DNA of 64,000 nucleotides from Balneola sp. (GTDB lineage Bacteria; Bacteroidota; Rhodothermia; Balneolales; Balneolaceae): NCBI GenBank assembly GCA_028284195.1, contig JANQSE010000006.1, positions 1 to 64,000 of the forward strand, read 5' to 3'. Shown piece by piece: positions 20,136 to 30,017 of this stretch (position 1 is its first letter; each line of letters starts with the position of its first letter). The notes under the pieces were generated by a model. It saw only the letters and a program-made list of their open reading frames with translations, ran no database searches and was not told where the DNA came from. The position numbers and the translations under genes were made by a program.

Positions 20136-20756
20136 TTGAAACTTCTGGAAACCATACATATTTCCAATTTTCCTGATGACGTTTTTCTTGGATATTCTGA
20201 AATCAGAGAAGACCTTTCTTCCCGTATTTTGATTGAACCTGAGAAACAGGAGTGGGAAGTATTTACAAATCAGCATCGCAGGAATGAATTTTTAACCGGG
20301 CGACATCTTTTTAAAGAAATGCTGCGGTGTCTTGGAATAGATGCTGACTTTACAATTCAAAAGCATGCTCTTGGAAAACCTTTTGCAACATGTGGGGTTG
20401 ATAAGCTATATGTAAGCTTCAGCCATTCAAAAAACCACGTGTTTTGTACTTTCTCACCTTCTGTTGATATAGGGTTAGATACAGAGTGGCTAGATAGAAA
20501 AGTTGATGAACGGATTGTTAAACGCATATTGGGGGAGAACGAATGGGAAGTATTTTCTGAGGAAAACCCCATTTTGCTTTGGACCATAAAAGAAGCTGCG
20601 GTAAAATGCCTGGGAACAGGCCTGCGAACGAACTTAAAAGAATTGACTATCCAAAAAAATGACCGAAACGAATTTTTAGTAATAATTAACAATGAAAAAT
20701 CCTTTCAAATTTGTAGTTTCCAAGAACTGAATCATCAAATTTCTATTGCTTACTAA
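20136..20756 (+). CDS. 4'-phosphopantetheinyl transferase, Sfp type
   Basis: The protein transfers phosphopantetheine from CoA to carrier-protein serines. It has 206 residues, slightly short for Sfp/HetI types. Signatures are the magnesium-binding GLDTEW and the WTIKEAAVKCLGTGL segment, matching the family's (F/W)xxKEAxxK motif. The plausible start is TTG at 20136, with no clear Shine-Dalgarno. Whether it serves fatty-acid ACP or a secondary-metabolite carrier cannot be told, because no carrier or synthase gene is nearby. Confidence 0.88.
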   Translation: MKLLETIHISNFPDDVFLGYSEIREDLSSRILIEPEKQEWEVFTNQHRRNEFLTGRHLFKEMLRCLGIDADFTIQKHALGKPFATCGVDKLYVSFSHSKNHVFCTFSPSVDIGLDTEWLDRKVDERIVKRILGENEWEVFSEENPILLWTIKEAAVKCLGTGLRTNLKELTIQKNDRNEFLVIINNEKSFQICSFQELNHQISIAY

Positions 20757-20786
20757 AGCTTTAAAATACGATTCTAGCCTTAAAAA

Positions 20787-20838
20787 GCCTGAAGGGACTT
20801 ATTCTCATCTGATGGGAAAAGTGCCTTCGGGTTTTTTT
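20787..20838 (+). terminator. intrinsic terminator after the phosphopantetheinyl transferase
   Basis: The stem CCTGAAGGGAC / GTGCCTTCGGG with a long loop is followed by seven Ts. Confidence 0.8.
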
Positions 20839-20868
20839 ATGTCAAAGAGTTAAACAAATCATCAGCAC

Positions 20869-21627
20869 ATGACTTTCGCTAATATTACCAAGAACGAACT
20901 GCAATCAGCACTAAATAGTACTAAACCGGTAACTGAAGGTTTACAAAACATCCGGCTATTATTTGTACCTACACATATTGATCCGAATAACCCGGAGGAA
21001 CTAACCTCTATATATAGGAATGTTTGTAACGCCGAATATAACACACTGGTAGTAGTTGAATCTTATAAAGGAGAGTTGGAAAAAAAACTTAGCATCCCTT
21101 CAAACCAAACGTTTGAAACCCCTTTTGGTGAGGTACCGGTTGACGACAAAATACGTAATGAGCTATGTGATGAAGAAGATGATTTCTTTATTAGTGATGG
21201 AGGAATGAGCGATAAGATGGCTCTTTACACTCAATTGATGATGATGCAGGCCTGCCAGGAAGATTTTGAAGTGGTAAGTATCCAGATTGGAGATTATGAC
21301 CCTGCTATTGTTAAAGAACTTGCTTTTGCTTTAGATGAATTGTTCCGTTCCCGAAATGCGCTTTTAGTGTTTTGCTGTGATTTGCCAAGCTCAGATTCTG
21401 AAGAACTTGAGAAACTTAAAGGTTTGATTGATTCGAATAATGAATCGGGCTTGCACCATTATCTAAACAGTAAGGAAAAGAAAGTGGAAGGTGCCCGTGC
21501 TTTTATGACAGGGATCCTGATCTCAAAATATTGGGGCCTGAATGTTTGGTTTACACCTGTTAATGAAAAAACTACGTACACAGGCGGTTTTGCGTATGTT
21601 CCTGTGGGTGAGATGGCCCATTCATGA
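20869..21627 (+). CDS. MEMO1-like (AmmeMemoRadiSam protein B-like) protein
   Basis: The 252 residues follow the MEMO/LigB-like fold pattern: an early strand LFVPTHIDPN, the FETPFGEVPVD segment typical of MEMO (TPxGxVxVD), FEVVSIQIGD and the C-terminal strand GGFAYVPVGEM. The histidines that bind metal or substrate in MEMO and the related dioxygenases are not at the expected points (SDGGMSDK replaces the usual EHSLE region). A non-catalytic member is therefore likely. The ATGA overlap with the next gene indicates an operon with the DUF2520 and alkyltransferase-like genes. Confidence 0.55.
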   Translation: MTFANITKNELQSALNSTKPVTEGLQNIRLLFVPTHIDPNNPEELTSIYRNVCNAEYNTLVVVESYKGELEKKLSIPSNQTFETPFGEVPVDDKIRNELCDEEDDFFISDGGMSDKMALYTQLMMMQACQEDFEVVSIQIGDYDPAIVKELAFALDELFRSRNALLVFCCDLPSSDSEELEKLKGLIDSNNESGLHHYLNSKEKKVEGARAFMTGILISKYWGLNVWFTPVNEKTTYTGGFAYVPVGEMAHS

Positions 21628-22436
21628 ACAAACCATCGGTAACCATTTTTGGGCTGGGCAGGGTTGGCTTTGTATTAAAGAAAGCCTTAGAAGATTCCGG
21701 TTACCAAATTAAATCAACGTATTCCCGAAACGAGTTTCCCAAATCAATGCGAGATTTTGGGGAGATAGTATTTTTAGCAGTTCCAGATAAGGAAGTTGAA
21801 AGGCTTGCTCAAAAAATAGCTTACACCTTTTCAAATTTGGAGGAAAAAGTTTTTGTGCATTGTTCGGGGGCTTTAAGTTCTTTGGTGTTACATGGCACCA
21901 AAAAGAATGGCGCAGAGGTTGCTTCATTTCATCCTCTTAAAGCAGTTACCGGTAATCAATCAAGTTTTCGTGGCTCCTGGTTTGATATTGAGGGAGATTC
22001 GAAAGCAGTAAACATGTTGAATGTGATAGCTTCAGATCTAAAAGCATTCAGTTTCGATATTCTTTCTGAATCAAAACCATTGTTGCATGCTGCTGCTGTG
22101 GTTTCATCAAACTACTTGGTTACTTTAATGAAGCTGGCAGTGGATATTTCTACTGAAGCTGGAATTGAAAAAAGCACAGCACTTAAAGCATTATTGAGTT
22201 TGGCTGAATCCTCAATTAGCAATATTAAAGAAAATGGTTTGGAAGATGCCTTAACGGGGCCAATTTCGCGAGGTGATGTAGAAACTATCGAACAGCACAT
22301 CATGGAGCTTAATAATCATCCTGAACTGCTGAAACACTACAAAAGCCTGGGAACATATACGTTATCGCTTGCCAAAGATCTGAGTGAAGAAAAGCACACC
22401 AAGCTGAAAGAGATTTTAAAAGATGGCAAAACCTGA
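21624..22436 (+). CDS. Rossmann-fold DUF2520 protein
   Basis: The protein has 270 residues. An N-terminal NAD(P)-binding Rossmann domain (VTIFGLGRVGFVLKKAL) is followed by an all-helical C-terminal domain of DUF2520 type with the HAAAVVSSNYLVTLM segment. Architecture and length match ProC/ketopantoate-reductase-like proteins annotated as DUF2520. The substrate is not known. The start overlaps the upstream gene by 4 bp and its end overlaps the next gene by 14 bp, so the three are translationally coupled. Confidence 0.85.
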   Translation: MNKPSVTIFGLGRVGFVLKKALEDSGYQIKSTYSRNEFPKSMRDFGEIVFLAVPDKEVERLAQKIAYTFSNLEEKVFVHCSGALSSLVLHGTKKNGAEVASFHPLKAVTGNQSSFRGSWFDIEGDSKAVNMLNVIASDLKAFSFDILSESKPLLHAAAVVSSNYLVTLMKLAVDISTEAGIEKSTALKALLSLAESSISNIKENGLEDALTGPISRGDVETIEQHIMELNNHPELLKHYKSLGTYTLSLAKDLSEEKHTKLKEILKDGKT

Positions 22437-22764
22437 TACAAAAGATTTTTATCAAAAAGTGTATGAAGTTGTAGCTAAAATTCCTGAAGGCAGAGTAACT
22501 TCCTACGGTGTAATTGCAGGGTACCTTGGAGTTGAATCGGGTGCAAGAATGGTGGGCTATGCACTCAATAATTACGATCCGGTTGAATTGGGTTACCACA
22601 TTCCAGCGCACAGAGTATTGAATAGGTTAGGGCAGCTAACTGGCAGGGCTTTTTTCGAGGATGATTCAATGAGAGAACGACTGGAGCAAGAGGGGGTAGA
22701 ATTTGTAGCAGAATACACCGTTAATTTTGAAAAACATTTTTGGAATCCGTTCGATGAACTCTAA
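22423..22764 (+). CDS. alkyltransferase-like (ATL) MGMT-family protein
   Basis: The 113 residues are homologous to the C-terminal DNA-binding domain of O6-alkylguanine-DNA alkyltransferase (YEVVAKIPEGRVTSYGVIA). The active-site PCHRV motif reads PAHRV (IPAHRVLN), so the alkyl-accepting cysteine is absent. In the ATL family this position is usually W or A. Such proteins bind O6-alkylguanine and hand it to nucleotide excision repair. The arginine finger region (SGARMVGYAL) is kept. It is the last gene of the MEMO-DUF2520-ATL operon. Confidence 0.9.
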   Translation: MAKPDTKDFYQKVYEVVAKIPEGRVTSYGVIAGYLGVESGARMVGYALNNYDPVELGYHIPAHRVLNRLGQLTGRAFFEDDSMRERLEQEGVEFVAEYTVNFEKHFWNPFDEL

Positions 22765-22785
22765 CTTTGAGTTTTAATTTCACGC

Positions 22786-23388
22786 ATGATAAAAACAGGC
22801 TTTTTCTTTCTAATTCTGTTTGGTTTTTCGGTCTCTGGCTTTGCTCAATCAGTTTTGTCAATCGGGGAAACCGCGCCCATGGCTGATCAATCGGTTGAAG
22901 ATGTAAACAGCCGTTCGGTAAATCTTTCTCAAATAACCCAGACGAACGGTTTACTTGTGGTTTTTTCCGGGAATACATGTCCTTGGGTTACACGCTGGGA
23001 AGAAAGGCTTAAATCCATTGCATCAACTGCCCGTTCAAGTCAAATTGGGATGATTGTGCTAAACCCAAATGAGAGAATTCGAGGTCGGGGAGAGTCGATT
23101 GCAGATATGAAAAGACGGCATACCAAAAGAAACTACAATTTTGTATATGCATTGGATAAAGACCATATACTCGCAGATGCCTTTGGAGCGACTAAAACCC
23201 CTGAGGTATTTTTATTTGATGGAAATATGAAATTGGTATATAAAGGCACTATTGATGATAATCCTAATGATGCCGGCAGGGTTGAGCATAATTATCTTCA
23301 AGATGCAGTTGATGCATTGTTAACCGAAGAATCGATTTCAAACCCATATACAGAAGTTAAAGGTTGCCCGATAAAGCGAATACAGTAA
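22786..23388 (+). CDS. exported thioredoxin/peroxiredoxin-like protein
   Basis: The protein has 200 residues with a signal peptide (MIKTGFFFLILFGFSVSGFAQS). A thioredoxin-fold redoxin domain follows with FSGNTCPWVTRWEERL at the usual active-site position. Only one cysteine is present there, as in AhpC/TSA-type and thioredoxin-like proteins annotated in Bacteroidota. A second cysteine lies near the C-terminus (KGCPIKRIQ) and could resolve it. It acts outside the cytoplasm, and the substrate is unknown. The gene ends at a terminator. Confidence 0.85.
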   Translation: MIKTGFFFLILFGFSVSGFAQSVLSIGETAPMADQSVEDVNSRSVNLSQITQTNGLLVVFSGNTCPWVTRWEERLKSIASTARSSQIGMIVLNPNERIRGRGESIADMKRRHTKRNYNFVYALDKDHILADAFGATKTPEVFLFDGNMKLVYKGTIDDNPNDAGRVEHNYLQDAVDALLTEESISNPYTEVKGCPIKRIQ

Positions 23389-23416
23389 TTATCTAAAAAA
23401 ACCAGTATTTTTGATT

Positions 23417-23440
23417 GGCTCGTGTTTTCGAGCCTTTTTT
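23417..23440 (+). terminator. intrinsic terminator before queD
   Basis: The stem GGCTCG-tgtttt-CGAGCC is followed by six Ts. Confidence 0.88.
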
Positions 23441-23445
23441 ATTTC

Positions 23446-23465
23446 ATAACCTAACCTAACCTAAT
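23446..23465 (+). repeat. short CTAAC tandem repeat in the queD leader
   Basis: About three and a half copies of the pentamer CTAAC/CCTAA lie just before the queD start. There is no Shine-Dalgarno in this leader. No preQ1 riboswitch fold was recognised. Confidence 0.6.
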
Positions 23466-23477
23466 CAAATCAGCTTA

Positions 23478-23861
23478 ATGCCTACGTGGACATTACATAC
23501 AGAATTCAAATTTGATGCTGCTCATTATATTGATGGCTACAATGGCAAATGCGGCCGTATGCATGGCCACTCTTATAAGGTGAAAGTTACAGCACAATCG
23601 AACAAGCTCAATCCATCTGCATATCTGGATACAGATGACATGGTGTGCGATTTCAAAGAATTGAAATGGGCTGCTAAAGATTCAGAAAAAGGCGGGCTCG
23701 ATCACAGTTTTTTAAATGATTTGATGGAGGTTAACACTACAGCAGAACGAATAGCCGAGTATATCCACAAAGAAACAATGAAGAGAATTCCTCAAGACAT
23801 AGAACTGACCGTAACGGTTTGGGAGACGGAAACCTGTTGGGTGGAATATTCGGATCAATAA
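23478..23861 (+). CDS. queD: 6-carboxytetrahydropterin synthase QueD
   Basis: QueD converts dihydroneopterin triphosphate to 6-carboxytetrahydropterin in queuosine biosynthesis. The 127 residues have the zinc-binding histidines (FDAAHYI and RMHGHSYKV), the catalytic cysteine in NGKCGRMHGH and a C-terminal glutamate region (VWETETCW). The length is normal. It precedes queE, the next enzyme of the pathway, by 79 bp. That spacer holds a degenerate copy of an intergenic repeat (TCATCCTGAA...). Confidence 0.93.
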   Translation: MPTWTLHTEFKFDAAHYIDGYNGKCGRMHGHSYKVKVTAQSNKLNPSAYLDTDDMVCDFKELKWAAKDSEKGGLDHSFLNDLMEVNTTAERIAEYIHKETMKRIPQDIELTVTVWETETCWVEYSDQ

Positions 23862-23873
23862 TGACGTTCCGTA

Positions 23874-23928
23874 TTTTATCATCCTGAACTCGTTTTCTAA
23901 AGGAATACCATGGCAGGATCTCACGATT
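23874..23928. repeat. degenerate intergenic TCATCCTGAA-type repeat
   Basis: TCATCCTGAACTCG ... CAGGATCTCA forms a weak inverted pair. Related stretches occur upstream of dnaB (36275-36284, and GGATGATTCAGG at 36395) and after the aldehyde dehydrogenase gene (GGATGAC near 61220). This looks like a dispersed intergenic repeat. Confidence 0.45.
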
Positions 23929-23940
23929 AAGCTTTGAACG

Positions 23941-24585
23941 ATGAATAAGCAATCAATTTCTTTAATAAATGATGCAGCTGATATTATGGATGTAGAATAC
24001 CCTATCATGGAACACTTTTATACCATTCAGGGAGAAGGAGTGCATACAGGGAAAGCTTCCTATTTTATAAGAACCGGTGGTTGCGATGTAGAATGCTGGT
24101 GGTGCGATGTGAAAGACAGCTGGGATGAAAGCAGACATCCTGCAATGAAAGTGGGAGAACTCGTAAAATATGCTAAAGAGAGTGGGGCACCCTTTGCAGT
24201 TATTACCGGGGGAGAACCTTTATTGCATAACCTGGATGCGTTGACTACCGCTCTGCAAAAAGCCGGATTGAAAACACATATTGAAACAAGCGGTTCATCA
24301 CCCTTTAGTGGAAACTTTGATTGGGTTACCCTTTCTCCAAAAAAGTTTAAACCGCCTGTTAAAGAAATGTATCCATTAGTGAATGAACTGAAAGTGGTAG
24401 TACTCAGAAAAAATGATTTGAAATGGGCTGAACAACATGCTGCAAAATGTCCTGAGCATACAAAGTTATTACTCCAGCCGGAATGGGATACCCCGGAATC
24501 TGTTCCGTTAATTGTTGAATATGTAAAAGAAAATCCAAAATGGGGGATTAGTTTACAAACTCATAAATATTTGAGGGTTCCATAA
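23941..24585 (+). CDS. queE: 7-carboxy-7-deazaguanine synthase QueE
   Basis: This radical-SAM enzyme converts 6-carboxytetrahydropterin into 7-carboxy-7-deazaguanine. In its 214 residues the substrate loop FYTIQGEGVHTG precedes the CX3CX2C iron-sulfur motif (GGCDVECWWCD). ITGGEPLLH is the SAM-binding GGE motif, and SPKKFKPP is typical of QueE. With queD upstream, the middle steps of queuosine-precursor synthesis are clustered here. Its stop codon shares one base with the following SDR start. Confidence 0.95.
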   Translation: MNKQSISLINDAADIMDVEYPIMEHFYTIQGEGVHTGKASYFIRTGGCDVECWWCDVKDSWDESRHPAMKVGELVKYAKESGAPFAVITGGEPLLHNLDALTTALQKAGLKTHIETSGSSPFSGNFDWVTLSPKKFKPPVKEMYPLVNELKVVVLRKNDLKWAEQHAAKCPEHTKLLLQPEWDTPESVPLIVEYVKENPKWGISLQTHKYLRVP

Positions 24586-25298
24586 TGAGCTTTGAGAGAT
24601 CCAGTGTAATAATAACCGGTGGCAGCAAAGGCATTGGTTTGTCCATCGCAAAAGTTTTTGCAGAAAAAACAAATCGTCCAATAGTGTTGGTGGCAAGAAC
24701 AGTCTCTGATCTGGAAAATGCCAAAAAGCAATGCCTTGAGTGGGGGGCTCCTAAAGTTGATATTATCTCTGTTGATATAAGCTCAGAAAAGGAAGTATCC
24801 CGGATTGATTTTGAAGGATTAAATCCGGGGGTTTTGATAAATAACGCAGGGGTTTTTCTATTCAAACCATTGTCAGAAACTTCAGGCGAAGAATTTGAAA
24901 GGCAGTACAAGTTGAATACATTTTCTGCCTTTAATCTTACAAAAACGGTGTTACCGGAGCTAAAGAAGAAGGAGAGAGGCTTAATTGTTAATATTTGCTC
25001 CCAGGCATCTCTAAAAGGTTATGGAGACAGCGGAGCCTACACAATGAGCAAACATGCTGTTTTGGGTTATACACGTTCTCTTCGCAAAGAATTGATGCAA
25101 ACTAAGATTGCAGTATCCGCCATTAACCTGGGACAAACTTATTCCACTTCCTGGAAAGAAGTGGATGTAGATCCCGATAAACTTATTGATCCTGAAGATG
25201 TAGGCCGATTAATCGTTTCGCTTACAGAACTATCCCCACAAAGTGTTGCCGAAGAAATAATTCTGATGCCTCAGGGTGGAGAAGTAAATCCGATGTGA
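24585..25298 (+). CDS. short-chain dehydrogenase/reductase (FabG-like)
   Basis: The 237 residues form a classical SDR. The cofactor motif is TGGSKGIG near residue 12, followed by NNAG in INNAGVFLF. The catalytic serine is in ICSQASLKG and the YxxxK is YTMSKHAV. It resembles 3-oxoacyl-ACP reductases and short ketoreductases; the true substrate is not evident. It overlaps the queE stop, so it is cotranscribed with the queuosine genes, although no role for it there is established. Confidence 0.9.
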   Translation: MSFERSSVIITGGSKGIGLSIAKVFAEKTNRPIVLVARTVSDLENAKKQCLEWGAPKVDIISVDISSEKEVSRIDFEGLNPGVLINNAGVFLFKPLSETSGEEFERQYKLNTFSAFNLTKTVLPELKKKERGLIVNICSQASLKGYGDSGAYTMSKHAVLGYTRSLRKELMQTKIAVSAINLGQTYSTSWKEVDVDPDKLIDPEDVGRLIVSLTELSPQSVAEEIILMPQGGEVNPM

Positions 25299-25302
25299 TC
25301 GT

Positions 25303-27093
25303 TTACTTTTCTTTTTGATCAAAAATATAGCCATTCTGCTCGGCATGTTCCTCAACAGTGCCTAAGCCTAAGGCTTTTCTTCTTTCGTTTACATCACCAA
25401 CGTCTTTGATCTTATAAATTCTATACTTCTGTTGAGGTTCGTCCCAAACAGCCTGAGTGCCATAAATTTGAGGTTCTCCTTTTTTCATAAGCACTCTGTC
25501 TTTTAAAAATGCCAAATGCCACCCGGGCGATTCTCCGTCTGTAACCGATTCTTCTAACAAGGGGAGATATTTTTCCTGAGTTTCTAAATCTGCATGCTGA
25601 ATGGTGAGCCAAATTGCCTGATTTGCTTTGTCTCCAACTCTGCTTTTACCTACCCAACCGTGAGTTTCAACAAAATCAATGAGCTTTTTAACGGTTATGG
25701 AATCCTGTTGGTTAATGAGCGACCAAATGTAGGTGTACTCAGCAGATTCTCGGCCAAATTTTTTCACTACATCAGGAAGCAATAGCCTTAGCGTTTGGTC
25801 TTCAACGCTAAAGGATTCTAATTCTAAAGCAAGCAGGCTGTCCGTTTTTGCAACAGATTCAATTTTTTCTTTGAGTACTAAAATCCCTTTTTCAAGGATT
25901 TCATCCTTCTCAGTTGATGTTTGTTTTACATAGTAGTGGGGAATATATCTTTCTCTGGCTGTACCGTTCGCGTGAAATAATTCAATAGCAGGCATAGAAA
26001 AACCAAATGTTTGGTTTGGCAAAGAGTAATTGAACACTTCCCCAGCCAGCCTTCTCATTTCAGTACCTACAACAGCAGCCCTTTGCATGGCTTCGAGCCC
26101 AATGGTAAGCCCTTCTCCCATACTTGCCGTCCATCTTCCAACCAATATTACAACAGGCTTTTTATACTGTACACCTCTGGGGCTTGCGTATTCAACCCAG
26201 CTTTGCACAACCTCAGGTTGATTATCCCAGCTTTCGTGTGGATGCAGGTGTTTTTGGTAAGGAAGTTCAGAATCAATAAATCTACTCATTATACCCCGGG
26301 CTACGTACGTATTACCACCATTAATGGTGTTTCTTAAATCTAAAATCAGTCCTTCAGTATCCATGAGTTTTTCTAAAGCCCAATCGAATTCTGAAATGAC
26401 AGTATTCTGGCCTAAAGAATTATTGATCCTGATTATACCAATTCCGTTTTCAATTCTTGAGTTAAGAAAACCAGAATTATTTTTGAACTCCATCTTATCT
26501 AAATCAAATTCAAACTCATCGCCGTTTTGCTTTTTAAGGGTAAGAATTCTTGGTTCATTATATTTGCCTGCTACTATTTTATTAGCAATCCATTTCCTGG
26601 TTTCAGGAGCAGTTTTATTGTTGCAGCTAGTTGGGAAAGCATTGATTGCATCATCAAAAGGAACACCATTAAACTTTAGTATTTCAGAGCCAAGAATGTT
26701 TTCGGATATCAGGTCTATTTGGCTTTGCCATAGGTTTGAAATTACTGGTTTATTTTTCTCATTGTATGATAGAAACACAGGGGCATAAAGACGGTATGAA
26801 TAACTCGTGTTTGTATTTAATATGAAATGACTGTCGTAGAACTCTGCAATTAGATATTCGAAGAATAGTACTACATCTACGATATTATTGATTTGTTCAA
26901 TTTTTGAAGAGTAATGGTCTTCTATACATTTGAGATCCGTATTCTTCTGGTTTAAATACACATAATCTTTTGATATATCATTAAGGATTTCTTTCAAATC
27001 TTCCTTAATTAAAGACCTGTCAATAGTGTTACTTTGAGACTGGGTTTTAAAAGTGAAAAGTAACAAGAGTGCTGAAACAAATAATTTCTTCAT
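25303..27093 (-). CDS. secreted S41-family peptidase
   Basis: The 596-residue protein has a signal peptide (FVSALLLLFTFKTQS). A C-terminal-processing-protease (S41/tail-specific) fold follows: GIGIIRINNSLGQN, GLILDLRNTINGGN and the catalytic-serine region VGRWTASMGEGLTIGL. No PDZ domain is obvious between the N-terminal part and the core. A helical C-terminal extension of about 170 residues is present. It probably acts in the periplasm or outside the cell. It is transcribed alone. Confidence 0.88.
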   Translation of the reverse strand: MKKLFVSALLLLFTFKTQSQSNTIDRSLIKEDLKEILNDISKDYVYLNQKNTDLKCIEDHYSSKIEQINNIVDVVLFFEYLIAEFYDSHFILNTNTSYSYRLYAPVFLSYNEKNKPVISNLWQSQIDLISENILGSEILKFNGVPFDDAINAFPTSCNNKTAPETRKWIANKIVAGKYNEPRILTLKKQNGDEFEFDLDKMEFKNNSGFLNSRIENGIGIIRINNSLGQNTVISEFDWALEKLMDTEGLILDLRNTINGGNTYVARGIMSRFIDSELPYQKHLHPHESWDNQPEVVQSWVEYASPRGVQYKKPVVILVGRWTASMGEGLTIGLEAMQRAAVVGTEMRRLAGEVFNYSLPNQTFGFSMPAIELFHANGTARERYIPHYYVKQTSTEKDEILEKGILVLKEKIESVAKTDSLLALELESFSVEDQTLRLLLPDVVKKFGRESAEYTYIWSLINQQDSITVKKLIDFVETHGWVGKSRVGDKANQAIWLTIQHADLETQEKYLPLLEESVTDGESPGWHLAFLKDRVLMKKGEPQIYGTQAVWDEPQQKYRIYKIKDVGDVNERRKALGLGTVEEHAEQNGYIFDQKEK

Positions 27094-27339
27094 TTATGGA
27101 TCGGGATTGTAAATGATTAAAAGGCGAAGCTCACGAACATAGTAAGCATATGTTTCAAAAATTTTTTGTTGAAAGAGGGGTAAACTCTTAGTAGATGCAA
27201 AAAAGAAAAGAGTTTTTATTAATCAGATAAATAGGTAAGATTTTTCTCCCACCTTACTGGCTATCGGGGCTGTGATCTAAGTGACTTCTCCATCTATCAT
27301 TGAGCCTGTGTTGACAGACAAATTCAGGACGATCATGAT

Positions 27340-29634
<2,295 letters not shown>

Positions 29635-29786
29635 TTAAGAGTACTCCAGCTAAGAATTATCGATTGCCGGCAATGATTATAATTGATAACTGATCCACTG
29701 ATAATTGTTCATTGATTATGTATATTCAACAATGATTGGCGGACAGATTCCGTTGGTTTCAAAAAGGTTAATAAACTTTCAGAGCC

Positions 29787-30002
29787 ATGCTTAAACCCAT
29801 GTTCGGCCACCGCCCGAAGCCAAAGAAATTCGACTTACCATTGCGCTACTATGATCCTGAACAGGAAGAACGGGAGCATGAACGGCGGAAGCGCAGGATC
29901 AAATTTCAAACACACAACCGAATAAAACCAAAACAGAATGTACGGGTGCTGGGGTTGGCGATATTGTTATCTTTGGTTATTTACATCATCACCGTTTTAT
30001 AA
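29787..30002 (+). CDS. small basic single-pass membrane protein
   Basis: The 71 residues have a strongly charged N-terminal part (EQEEREHERRKRRIK) and one C-terminal transmembrane helix (VLGLAILLSLVIYIITVL). It precedes mutL by 15 bp and probably shares its transcript. No family was recognised and the function is unknown. Confidence 0.7.
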   Translation: MLKPMFGHRPKPKKFDLPLRYYDPEQEEREHERRKRRIKFQTHNRIKPKQNVRVLGLAILLSLVIYIITVL

Positions 30003-30017
30003 GAAAGGAATTTTTAG

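Noticed and set aside
23389-23477. preQ1 riboswitch before queD
   Set aside because: Only a terminator hairpin belonging to the upstream gene and a pentamer repeat were seen; no preQ1 aptamer pattern.
27094-27339. Hidden gene or RNA between the S41 peptidase and isocitrate dehydrogenase
   Set aside because: No ORF, tRNA-like arms or convincing terminator; only a weak AACTCTT/AAGAGTT pair.
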